A stretch of 11,534 bases of DNA from NCBI GenBank assembly GCA_019314105.1, contig JAFCZY010000031.1, forward strand, positions 1-11,534, in the 5' to 3' direction. Positions 1 through 6,471 of this stretch are shown here, one piece after another. This stretch comes from Deltaproteobacteria bacterium (GTDB lineage: Bacteria; Desulfobacterota; Desulfobacteria; Desulfobacterales; Desulfobacteraceae). Position 1 is the stretch's first letter. Every line of letters starts with the position of its first letter. The position numbers were made by a program, and so were the translations under genes. The notes below the pieces were generated by a model that was not told where the DNA came from, made no database searches, and saw only the letters and a list, made by a program, of their open reading frames with translations.

Positions 1-117
1 CACATCTTCCTCAAGAGCAAGAGCTGCATTTGCCAAACCAATGCATATCGATGCTTTTTCTGCATCTTCTCCTCCAACCGTACACATATAAAGTATTTTT
101 TGTTGTTTTTCAGTCAT
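1..117 (-). CDS. DsrE-family protein, second paralogue (N-terminal 39 residues only)
   Basis: This is the first part of a gene whose 3' end lies beyond the left edge; 39 codons are readable from an ATG at 117. It begins MTEKQQKILYMCTVGGED and matches the N-terminus of the complete DsrE-like protein just upstream at about 23 of 39 positions, including the motifs Y-x-CT-x-GGED-x-E and ASIC. The two are therefore tandem paralogues. The family comprises small alpha/beta proteins that carry sulfur as a cysteine persulfide or sit beside sulfur-relay proteins. The putative active CxxC seen in the neighbour (residues 85-88) would fall outside the window, so it is not known whether this copy is catalytic. 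The upstream purine stretch (AAGAGA, about 125-130) is a weak Shine-Dalgarno site. It is probably the last or next-to-last visible gene of the hdr-like operon. Confidence 0.8.
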   Translation of the reverse strand, partial: MTEKQQKILYMCTVGGEDAEKASICIGLANAALALEEDV

Positions 118-155
118 TATTTATAATCTCTTTTTATAAATTTATTTTAAATACT

Positions 156-186
156 TGGGTATATACTTATCTACAGAACATACCCA
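156..186. repeat. Small inverted repeat between the two dsrE-like genes
   Basis: Seven bases TGGGTAT (156-162) are the exact reverse complement of ATACCCA (180-186), with a 17-base loop. No T-run follows on the transcribed (minus) strand, so it is not a convincing terminator. It may be a weak intercistronic hairpin or chance in AT-rich DNA. Confidence 0.3.
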
Positions 187-195
187 TGTTAAAAT

Positions 196-570
196 TTAGT
201 AAACCAGATGGGCATCAGATTCCAATGCAAGCAAATTTAATGTACCACCAGCAGTAATTTTAGCGCCTTCAATCAATTGTGTGTCTTCGATTTTTCTTTC
301 TTCAATACAGGGTTTGCATACAAGGAGTTTTCCCCCAAATTCCAAAAAATCACTGATCAGTTTTGATATCGGAGCAAAGCCGCCTACTTCAGGAACATGG
401 TCTGCATAGCCTTGCAGCGCAAGATAGACAGCTTTGCCTTGAAGGGCTACAGTTGTTTCAATATCAAGTGCAAGAGCGGCTCCTGCCATTGCAAAACAAA
501 TGGAAGCCCTTTCACAATCTTCTCCACCATGGGTACAAAAATAAATAATTTTTTCAACTTTTTCAGACAT
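196..570 (-). CDS. DsrE-family sulfur-carrier-like protein
   Basis: A complete 124-residue protein of the DsrE/DsrF-like fold. It starts at the ATG at 570, preceded by a good Shine-Dalgarno site (AGGGG, RC of about 577-583). Visible features are the N-terminal strand with Y10-x-C12-T-x-GGED18, ASIC (C25), a hydrophobic AALALD segment typical of the family, and VCKPC (C85, C88), which sits where DsrE/TusD-type proteins carry the sulfur-binding cysteine. Such proteins usually receive persulfide sulfur from or pass it to TusA in the cytoplasm; a TusA-family gene heads this same operon. It follows the HdrB-like gene by 43 bases, and a paralogue follows 78 bases downstream. Family assignment is firm. 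The exact role (carrier, or subunit of a DsrEFH-like hetero-oligomer with its paralogue) is inference. Confidence 0.88.
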   Translation of the reverse strand: MSEKVEKIIYFCTHGGEDCERASICFAMAGAALALDIETTVALQGKAVYLALQGYADHVPEVGGFAPISKLISDFLEFGGKLLVCKPCIEERKIEDTQLIEGAKITAGGTLNLLALESDAHLVY

Positions 571-613
571 TTTATTCCCCTTTGATTTAATGTTTTATAA
601 TTTGTTTGTATTA

Positions 614-1507
614 TTAAATATGTCTAACAAGTAAAGTGCTTAAGTCTTCGACATCAGCACCGGATTTTTTAAGATTTCCAAGGCAAATCGTAAGTTCTTC
701 AACTCTTTTTCCCATAATTTCATTTGAAAGACTTGGAGAAATTGACTCGGCAGGCCCACCGCAACAACTTGTGAATTCGCCCTTATTTCTAATTTCGGAC
801 TCAGTGATTCCTAAATTTCCCAGTACTTTTCTTGGTATGTCTGATAATTTAAGATATCTTCCGAAAAAACAGGGGTCATGAATAGTGACCTCAAGCCCTA
901 AGTCTTTCGATTCAAGGTCAAGAAGTTCAAAATATGATTTTACTTCAAAACTGATGCCTGTATATTTGGGAAAAAGTTCTTTTATGGCATATGCCGTATG
1001 TGGATCAACTGTAATAATTTTTTTTATTCCCGCATCTTTCAATTTCTGAGCAACCTTTTTCGCATGGACCACAAATCCTTTCTGATCACCCATATCATAG
1101 AGAAGAATACCGGAATAATTATCAAGGTCTGGTCTGTAACCAAAATCCACCTTTGATTTTTGAAGAAGTAACGCAATGTCTTTCAGGGGCTGCCCGGCAT
1201 CTTTTTTCTCTTTTCCTGATGTCATCATGGCAAGACCAATACCGGAAAGATATCCCGGCATATATTTGGCATATTTTAAAAGGGATGCCATTTTGGTACC
1301 CTCATATTTTTCAAGATATTGAGTTGATTTTTCAATAAACGGAGCAAACTGATACATCAGCCCTGTGATCAGCATATATTCGCCTTCTTTCGGCAGGCTG
1401 AGGTCCTTGAACCATTTATTGACCATAAATTTAGGGATGCCAAAAGGACTTGTTGTCTGTTTTACATTGTTGGCAAGAGTTTCGATTATATCTCTGGGAT
1501 TAAACAT
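614..1507 (-). CDS. HdrB/HdrD-like CCG-domain iron-sulfur protein with reduced cysteine set
   Basis: A 297-residue protein related to the catalytic HdrB/HdrD subunits and QmoC's soluble part. A very strong Shine-Dalgarno site (GGAGGAGGT, RC of about 1515-1523) precedes the ATG at 1507, 2 bases after the HdrC-like stop. The C-terminal half keeps most of a CCG motif: HDPC213-FFGR, then SC248-C249-GGP, but the final CxxC is C275-LGN. The N-terminal half shows the outline of a first CCG repeat with its cysteines gone: the segment ITVDPHTAY (166-173) stands where a CxxC would be. No membrane helix is evident, so unlike QmoC this subunit should be soluble. In the family, CCG domains hold the unusual [4Fe-4S] clusters that break disulfides. 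Here at most one altered cluster is likely. The HdrC-like partner is directly upstream and two DsrE-like genes follow. Confidence 0.82.
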   Translation of the reverse strand: MFNPRDIIETLANNVKQTTSPFGIPKFMVNKWFKDLSLPKEGEYMLITGLMYQFAPFIEKSTQYLEKYEGTKMASLLKYAKYMPGYLSGIGLAMMTSGKEKKDAGQPLKDIALLLQKSKVDFGYRPDLDNYSGILLYDMGDQKGFVVHAKKVAQKLKDAGIKKIITVDPHTAYAIKELFPKYTGISFEVKSYFELLDLESKDLGLEVTIHDPCFFGRYLKLSDIPRKVLGNLGITESEIRNKGEFTSCCGGPAESISPSLSNEIMGKRVEELTICLGNLKKSGADVEDLSTLLVRHI

Positions 1508-1509
1508 TT

Positions 1510-1812
1510 TTAAGACCTCCTCCAGTTTGCAACAACAAATCGTTTCAGACCCAGAATAATTTCACCCGGGTCAGCTTCTCTCGGACAGGTATGGGTACAA
1601 AGCCCGCAGTGAAGGCAACGCCATAATTCATCAGAATTTTCAAGGATTTTTTCCCGGGCACCTACCTGAATATATCGAATCATTCGCCTGGGAAAATTAT
1701 CATGGACAAGAGGGCAGATGGCTGCACATGTCCCACAGTTAAAACACTCAAGCGCCGTGTCGTCACTATACTCTTTCAACTCTTCTGCAAAATCTAAGTT
1801 TATAGTAGTCAT
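1510..1812 (-). CDS. HdrC-like protein with two [4Fe-4S] ferredoxin motifs
   Basis: A 100-residue protein resembling HdrC and the N-terminal part of QmoC. It carries two full ferredoxin motifs, CFNCGTCAAICP (about residues 23-34) and CLHCGLCTHTCP (about 66-77), so it should hold two [4Fe-4S] clusters that wire the flavin subunit to the HdrB-like protein. The ATG at 1812 is chosen because AGAGG (RC of 1819-1823) lies 6 bases upstream and the winged-helix gene stops at 1814, one base before it. A longer reading to 1851 would add a Lys-rich stretch inside the upstream gene without a ribosome site. It is co-transcribed with the HdrB-like gene two bases downstream. The HdrC-HdrB order mirrors canonical heterodisulfide reductases. 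Confidence 0.9.
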   Translation of the reverse strand: MTTINLDFAEELKEYSDDTALECFNCGTCAAICPLVHDNFPRRMIRYIQVGAREKILENSDELWRCLHCGLCTHTCPREADPGEIILGLKRFVVANWRRS

Positions 1813-1813
1813 G

Positions 1814-2155
1814 TTAAACCTCTGCTTTTTCTTGGGATTTGTCTGCTTCACTCAAAAAATATTTAAAAAAGACGCCCTCTTTCGGACCTTCTACAATCTG
1901 ACCATATTTTTTCAGGGTTGCCATATACCAGAGAGTTTTATCTTTCGGCAGTTCAGCGCCTTCAGCAATTTCAGGAATGGTTGCGGTCTGACCATTTAAA
2001 AAATTCTTAATTGCTTTAATATCTTTTTTCTGTTCTTTCATTATTTTTGAAGCAGCGGCTATCAGAGTCTTTCGTTGGACACGCAATTCTTTCATTGCTG
2101 CTTTTTTTGCCTCTTTGGCTTTGTCTGCGCCTTTGTCTTTATCGTTATTTTCCAT
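1814..2155 (-). CDS. Small winged-helix-like protein with Lys-rich N-terminus
   Basis: A 113-residue protein starting at the ATG at 2155, with AGGAAG about 8 bases upstream. Residues 1-48 are highly charged (many Lys/Glu/Asp) and probably form a helix. Residues about 45-102 read as a winged-helix domain: a helix (AIKNFLNGQ), a TIPEIAEGAELPKDKTLWYM segment typical of helix-turn-helix 'IPEIA' units, then a GQIVEG-PKEGVFFKYFL wing. That fold normally binds DNA, but the gene sits inside an electron-transfer operon between hdrA-like and hdrC-like genes, so it may be a local regulator or an accessory protein that binds the complex. sHdr clusters of sulfur oxidisers also hold a small protein of unknown function among their hdr genes, but I cannot show homology. 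Function unassigned. Confidence 0.75.
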   Translation of the reverse strand: MENNDKDKGADKAKEAKKAAMKELRVQRKTLIAAASKIMKEQKKDIKAIKNFLNGQTATIPEIAEGAELPKDKTLWYMATLKKYGQIVEGPKEGVFFKYFLSEADKSQEKAEV

Positions 2156-2193
2156 TATATTTCTTCCTATTAAAAAGAAGTTTTGTGAATCAA

Positions 2194-3999
2194 TCAGACA
2201 GCAAATCCATCTGAAACAATAGCATCAACCATATCTTCATACTGTTTTAATGCCCATCCATTTATATCAATGGCTTTTTCCGGACAAACCGCAGCACAGG
2301 CACCACAGCCTAAACACATGGCAGCAGTTACCTGAGCTCTCTTGACTGTTTTACCGTCAATATCTACCTCTACAAGGGTTAAAGCACCTTCTTTAAGGCA
2401 AGCTTCTATACAGGCACCATGTCCCTGACATTTGTTAGGGTTGACCTCTGCCACAAAAGGATCAAGTTCAATAAATCCTTTTCTTAAAAGAGCAGATGCT
2501 TTTACAGCTGCTGCACCCGCAGCATTACATGCTTCACCCACATCCATGGGTGCCTGACAGGTGCCGGCGAGAAAAATTCCAGTTATGGGAAATTCAACAG
2601 GTCTAAGTTTTGGATGAACTTCCAGAAGAAATTTATCTGTTCCAATAGGTAGCTTCATCATTGAGGCAAGGCCTGAAACATCATCAGGTTCGATGCCGGT
2701 TGCAAGCACAACAAGATCTGCTGGAACATCCATTTCTTCATTAAAGGTCAAGCTGTCTTTAACTTTGACCTGAAAAGGGTAATCAGAATCACGGGTCAAG
2801 CTTACCTCTGGTTGTGCATTTGCTTCATATCGCATAAAAACAACTTTGTTGGCAGACGCCTGGGTATACAGTTCTTCCTGCCCTCTGCCATAAGTTCTGA
2901 TATCTCTGTACATTTCATAAATACGGGTCGCAGGAAAATTTTCTTTAATCTGGTTTGATGCGTTTAACATGGCAGCACAACATGTTCTGGAACAGTATTC
3001 ATTCAACTTTCCATCTTCTTTAGGTTGATGAATACCAGGTATCTGGCGGCTGCCAACACAATGAATCATTACAATATTTCTAATGCGTTTACCATTTACC
3101 TCAAGTATAGATCCTGTTGATTTGTTATTTTTTAAAATTTGAATCAAATTTTGAAGCGTAATCACTTGTTCATGCTGACCAAAGCCGAATTCTCCATCAA
3201 AAGGGATATAGGGGATAGCGCCTGTTGCCATTACAATGGCACCGGTCTCTATATTTAATTTTTCAATTTTATTATCGGATTTTTTTGAAATACTCAGACT
3301 GAAATTTCCCACATATCCTTGTACTGCTTCAATTTCACAATCTGTATGAATTGTGATGGATTTATGGGTTAAAATCTGATCTAAAAGTTCCTGTAGAACT
3401 TCTGATGCTTTTTCTCCGGAAGGAGCAAGTTTGTCAAGATTATTCAGCTGTCCACCCAGAAGTGATGATTTTTCAATAAGGGCGACATTAATCCCTGTTT
3501 GAGCAATATCAATTGCAGTTTTAATCCCTGCAATGCCGCCTCCGATCACTGTTGTATGCTTTTTGGCTTCAACACGGATCGGATCAAGGGGGGTGAGTAA
3601 ATTTGCTTTGGCTGCAGCGGATGCAATAAGGATAGTGGCCTTGTCAGTAGCAGGCTCACCGTGATGGACCCAGGAAACCTGTTCCCTGATATTGGCATGT
3701 TCATAGATAAACGGGTTGGAACCCGCTCTTTTAATGGCATCCCTGAAAGTTGCTTCATGAAGGCTTGGTGCACACGATGCCACTACCACCCGGTCAATCT
3801 TACCGCTTTTCAAATCATTTATAATCAGTTCCTGACCCGGGTCTGAGCACATGAACATGTTGGTTCGGGCCACAACAACATTTGGCATTTTTTCAGCTCT
3901 TTTTTTGACTTCTTCAACATCAACATGATCAGAAATATTGCCGCCGCAATAACATATATAAACACCGACTTTTTTATTATCTGTATTTTTTTCAGTCAT
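2194..3999 (-). CDS. HdrA-like FAD/iron-sulfur protein (601 aa, QmoB-like)
   Basis: Flavin- and iron-sulfur-containing electron-transfer subunit. The ATG at 3999 is used because GGAG (RC of 4007-4010) precedes it and the upstream gene stops one base before; a 27-residue longer reading would lie within that gene. Order of parts: HdrA N-terminal domain with ICYCGG (C16, C18), C51 and ASCAPSLHE (C76); FAD-binding GGGIAG (153-158) followed by LLGGQL; CVGSR (C314) and CSRTCC (C336, C340, C341), the HdrA-specific cysteines near the flavin; and a C-terminal two-cluster ferredoxin. The first ferredoxin motif is C524-x2-H527-x2-C530-x3-C534, with His in place of the second Cys. The second is complete (C562, C565, C568, C572). 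It lacks the inserted ferredoxin and the DCASC-type motif carried by its 435-residue neighbour. The pair resembles QmoA/QmoB, with the MvhD part on a separate gene. Confidence 0.9.
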   Translation of the reverse strand: MTEKNTDNKKVGVYICYCGGNISDHVDVEEVKKRAEKMPNVVVARTNMFMCSDPGQELIINDLKSGKIDRVVVASCAPSLHEATFRDAIKRAGSNPFIYEHANIREQVSWVHHGEPATDKATILIASAAAKANLLTPLDPIRVEAKKHTTVIGGGIAGIKTAIDIAQTGINVALIEKSSLLGGQLNNLDKLAPSGEKASEVLQELLDQILTHKSITIHTDCEIEAVQGYVGNFSLSISKKSDNKIEKLNIETGAIVMATGAIPYIPFDGEFGFGQHEQVITLQNLIQILKNNKSTGSILEVNGKRIRNIVMIHCVGSRQIPGIHQPKEDGKLNEYCSRTCCAAMLNASNQIKENFPATRIYEMYRDIRTYGRGQEELYTQASANKVVFMRYEANAQPEVSLTRDSDYPFQVKVKDSLTFNEEMDVPADLVVLATGIEPDDVSGLASMMKLPIGTDKFLLEVHPKLRPVEFPITGIFLAGTCQAPMDVGEACNAAGAAAVKASALLRKGFIELDPFVAEVNPNKCQGHGACIEACLKEGALTLVEVDIDGKTVKRAQVTAAMCLGCGACAAVCPEKAIDINGWALKQYEDMVDAIVSDGFAV

Positions 4000-4000
4000 T

Positions 4001-5308
4001 TTAATTCTCCATAATGCTGTTGGACATGAATTTGGCAGCTTCCATAGCGGCTGAGCCTGATTCTGTAACGGTGTCCACAATATCCTTGGGTCCTGCTGCA
4101 GCTCCGGCTACGAAAAAGTCGTTCATATTAGTAAGTACCGGGGATATTTTTGGTTTTATTGAGGTAATAAAGTGATCGGAATCTTTGGAAACAGGGCAGA
4201 TGGGCGCAGGGTTCCAACCGGGAATCATTCCCATGGAAAGAACAACCAGATCATGGTTTGCTGTTACAATACCTGAACCGTCCTGGTTTTCATACCTTAC
4301 TATTGCGCTTCCGTTTTCACCCGCATCAATCCTTGCCACCTTGCCTTTGATAAACTCAATGCCCATGGCTTTTGCATTTTGATAAAATTGTTCATACCCT
4401 TTCCCAAACGCCCTGATATCCATGTAATAAATAGTGATATCAGCCAAGGGGAGAGAACCTGACAGCAGCATTGCCTGCTTTATGGCATACATGCAGCATA
4501 CCCTTGAGCAGTAGGGAACCCCCATACTCTTATCTCTTGAACCTGCACATTGAACATAGGCAATGGAATCAGGTTCCATGCCGTCTGAAGGTCTCAATAC
4601 CCTGTTATAGGGTCCATGAGGCGCTAAGAGCCTTTCCATCTGTAAAGAGTCTACAACATTTGGTATTTTGCCACTACCGTATTGGAAATTATCTTCCTTC
4701 GGCAGCAACTCAAACCCTGTAGTGATGATAGCTGTTTTTGCCTGAATGATAAACTCTTCCGGCTTTTGAAAATAATCAATGGCATTTGTAGGGCATACTT
4801 TTTCACATTGCCCGCAGAGCATGCAGTTTTCTATATCCATTATCGGCAGTTGAGGGATTGCATTTGAAAAAGGGATTGAAATCGCTTTTGTAGCGCTTAA
4901 CCCTCCTTGCTCCTCATCTGACACATATATAGGGCAAACATACTCACATTGCCTGCACCCGATACATTTATCCGGGTCAACATATCTTGGATTTTGTATA
5001 ATCACAGCTTTAACGCCCAGGGCTTCGTTAGAAGTATCATGATCTAATGAGGTCAAATTACAATATGTAAACAGGGGGATATTTTTATGATGTGCAGCAG
5101 CTGACATTTTAGGGGTGGTAATACAGCTTGCGCAATCAAGTGTGGGAAATACTTTTGAAAGCCGGATCATTTTGCCGCCAATAGAAGCATCTTTTTCCAC
5201 AATAGCAACCTTATACCCTTGATCGCCAAGATCTAAAGCTGTTTGTAATCCGGCAATGCCGCCACCTACAACAAGCGTATCAAATTTTTTTATGTGTGTG
5301 GAGACCAT
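4001..5308 (-). CDS. HdrA-like flavoprotein with inserted ferredoxin (435 aa, QmoA-like)
   Basis: A shorter HdrA homologue that begins directly with the FAD-binding fold, GGGIAG at residues 15-20, and so lacks the usual HdrA N-terminal domain and the C-terminal ferredoxin. It has the HdrA motif VFPTLDC59-AS-C62, then an inserted ferredoxin with two complete motifs (C115, C118, C121, C125; C162, C165, C168, C172), then CAGSRD (C254) and CSRVCC (C267, C271, C272). The Shine-Dalgarno site AGGAGG (RC of about 5312-5317) sits 4 bases before the ATG at 5308. It is followed with a single-base gap by the second HdrA-like gene. In Qmo and Hdr complexes such subunits hold FAD and pass electrons among clusters; bifurcation has been shown for some HdrA proteins but cannot be claimed here. 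Confidence 0.9.
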   Translation of the reverse strand: MVSTHIKKFDTLVVGGGIAGLQTALDLGDQGYKVAIVEKDASIGGKMIRLSKVFPTLDCASCITTPKMSAAAHHKNIPLFTYCNLTSLDHDTSNEALGVKAVIIQNPRYVDPDKCIGCRQCEYVCPIYVSDEEQGGLSATKAISIPFSNAIPQLPIMDIENCMLCGQCEKVCPTNAIDYFQKPEEFIIQAKTAIITTGFELLPKEDNFQYGSGKIPNVVDSLQMERLLAPHGPYNRVLRPSDGMEPDSIAYVQCAGSRDKSMGVPYCSRVCCMYAIKQAMLLSGSLPLADITIYYMDIRAFGKGYEQFYQNAKAMGIEFIKGKVARIDAGENGSAIVRYENQDGSGIVTANHDLVVLSMGMIPGWNPAPICPVSKDSDHFITSIKPKISPVLTNMNDFFVAGAAAGPKDIVDTVTESGSAAMEAAKFMSNSIMEN

Positions 5309-5335
5309 ACATCCTCCTGAAAAATTTCTTTTTTT

Positions 5336-5364
5336 AGTTCACTGCCTGAAAAAGGCAGTGAACT
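5336..5364 (-). repeat. Perfect 12-bp hairpin between mvhD-like and hdrA-like genes
   Basis: AGTTCACTGCCT (5336-5347) and AGGCAGTGAACT (5353-5364) are perfect reverse complements with a 5-base loop. In the operon's direction (minus strand) the stem is followed by a run of A, not T, so it is not a standard terminator. It lies about 20 bases upstream of the Shine-Dalgarno site of the 435-aa hdrA-like gene. A role in mRNA processing or in stabilising the downstream segment is the most natural reading, but it is inference. Confidence 0.75.
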
Positions 5365-5401
5365 GATAATTTGTCTGTTGCTCTAAATAGATTAAAAATT
5401 G

Positions 5402-5821
5402 TTATTTTTTAAATATAGGAGGTCCCAGTTCACGCACTAACTTGTCCATCTGGTTCACCTCATTTAAAAAAGACCGATTACAAACCGTACAAATAGCTGT
5501 CAGACGAAGACGTTTTAGATCAAGTTCCATTGCCTTCATTTTCTTGTAAACACCGTCCAACCGTTTTGCCATGGCCGTAAACGCACCTTCATAGGGACAT
5601 TCTTCACCACAGGACATAACAATGATGCCACTTATCCCTTTTTTAAAGCAGTCAAAATAAAAAGATTCAGGGAAAAGCACAGGTGCCCTTACTCTTAAAA
5701 TATAAGTATTTGCAGGGTAAGTTGAATGGGCTTGTCCCACTGAATCTGCTCCGGGATAAGCACAAGTTTCTGTGGCCAATATCAAAATTTTATTCTCTTG
5801 TTTTTTTGCCTGGGGTGACAT
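5402..5821 (-). CDS. MvhD-like (hydrogenase iron-sulfur subunit family) electron-transfer protein
   Basis: A 139-residue protein related to MvhD, the [2Fe-2S] adaptor that passes electrons to HdrA, and to the C-terminal domain of QmoB. Family landmarks are TCAYPGADSVG near the N-terminus, STYPANTYILRVRAP, GIIVMSCGEECPY and an RLRLT segment. The usual ligand pattern is changed: the first Cys of the CxWC motif is absent, the Cys expected after RV is replaced (RVRAP), the GC-x4-C pair survives (C71, C75, counted from the ATG at 5821), and an extra CTVC (C111, C114) appears near the end. The ATG at 5821 overlaps a purine-rich site (AGGCAGGTGG) that includes the tusA stop; a GTG two codons earlier (5827) is also possible. 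The gene lies 10 bases after the tusA-like gene. Confidence 0.85.
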   Translation of the reverse strand: MSPQAKKQENKILILATETCAYPGADSVGQAHSTYPANTYILRVRAPVLFPESFYFDCFKKGISGIIVMSCGEECPYEGAFTAMAKRLDGVYKKMKAMELDLKRLRLTAICTVCNRSFLNEVNQMDKLVRELGPPIFKK

Positions 5822-5831
5822 AACCACCTGC

Positions 5832-6080
5832 CTATTTATTTCTTGTTACAAAATGCCTGTCATAACCGTCAGCTTCAAGAAAACCAAGATATTCATGTCC
5901 AACTTTTCCAGCCCATGCAGGGATATCAGTTCTTGTCCCGGAATCATTGGATAGAATTTCAATAATCTGACCAACCTGAACTTTGCCAATACCTTTTTTG
6001 GCTTCAAGAAGGGGTCCAGGACATGCACTGCCTCTTGCGTCAACCTGATTTGCGGCTTCAATTGAATTTAAATCTGTCAT
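5832..6080 (-). CDS. TusA-family sulfur carrier protein
   Basis: An 82-residue cytoplasmic sulfur carrier of the TusA/SirA/YeeD family. The signature is DARGSAC20-PGPLLEAKK, where C20 in the CPxP motif is the persulfide-carrying cysteine, followed by the family's VGQIIEILSNDSGTRTDIPAW segment and a C-terminal GYDRHFVTRNK. The ATG at 6080 has GGAGG (RC of 6089-6093) 8 bases upstream; the 14-codon longer reading to 6122 lacks a ribosome site. It is the first gene of the minus-strand operon, about 70 bases after the predicted start of a sigma54 promoter. TusA proteins relay sulfane sulfur to partners such as DsrE, encoded further along. Being first suggests that sulfur delivery to or from the Hdr-like complex is its job here. 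Confidence 0.9.
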   Translation of the reverse strand: MTDLNSIEAANQVDARGSACPGPLLEAKKGIGKVQVGQIIEILSNDSGTRTDIPAWAGKVGHEYLGFLEADGYDRHFVTRNK

Positions 6081-6160
6081 TTTTTTATCCTCCGTTAAGG
6101 GTTTATGGTGCATCTTTATCAATGATATTCAGATGCGGCGTTACTCTTTTATCAGCTTAG

Positions 6161-6176
6161 AGCAAGGTTGGTGCCA
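6161..6176 (-). promoter_or_regulatory. Sigma54 (-24/-12) promoter of the tusA/hdr-like operon
   Basis: Read on the minus strand: TGGCACC-AACC-TTGCT, against the consensus TGGCACG-N4-TTGCW. The GG and GC pairs are intact and 10 bases apart. Predicted transcription start is near 6150, leaving a leader of about 70 bases before the tusA-like ATG at 6080. A sigma54 promoter requires an enhancer-binding protein such as the one encoded at 8917-10299. Confidence 0.85.
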
Positions 6177-6445
6177 AAACCGAAAAATAATCAAAATAAA
6201 TAGAGTGTTAATGCTTCGTAGTACCTGTAAATTCAGTATCTTTTCTTTTTTAATGAATAAAAAGAAAGCCCTGGCATTTATTTCAGATCGTTACCCGTAA
6301 ATAGAATGGTAACGTTATGGTTGCGCTACTTATTGTGAACCAACATTGTTTTGGTTGGGGAAAATAGCGGTTTCAAAACAATTTTTTATTCAAAATCGGT
6401 ATAATCAGGTGATTGGACAAAAATTTTGATTGTAACGAAACAAGT

Positions 6446-6461
6446 TGGCATTAAGTATGCA
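6446..6461 (+). promoter_or_regulatory. Possible sigma54 promoter ahead of the candidate small RNA
   Basis: TGGCATT-AAGT-ATGCA keeps the invariant GG and GC with the correct 10-base gap and four of five bases of the -12 box. It lies about 75 bases before the stand-alone terminator, so transcription would start near 6472. It is weaker than the other three sigma54 sites, and its -12 box lies within the AAGTATGCAT direct repeat. Confidence 0.45.
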
Positions 6462-6471
6462 TATTCCATTT

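Noticed and set aside
1813..1851. 13-residue extension of the HdrC-like protein
   Set aside because: It lies inside the winged-helix gene and has no ribosome site; the ATG at 1812 has AGAGG at proper distance.
4000..4080. 27-residue N-terminal extension of the 601-aa HdrA-like protein
   Set aside because: It lies wholly in the end of the upstream hdrA-like gene, has no HdrA similarity, and a good ribosome site marks the ATG at 3999.
5336..5364. The hairpin as a rho-independent terminator of the tusA-mvhD transcript
   Set aside because: On the minus strand the stem is followed by a run of A, not T, and the same-strand operon continues with a strong ribosome site.
6271..6286. CTGGCATTTATTTCAG as a further sigma54 promoter
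   Set aside because: The -24 part fits but the -12 box lacks the GC at the required spacing.
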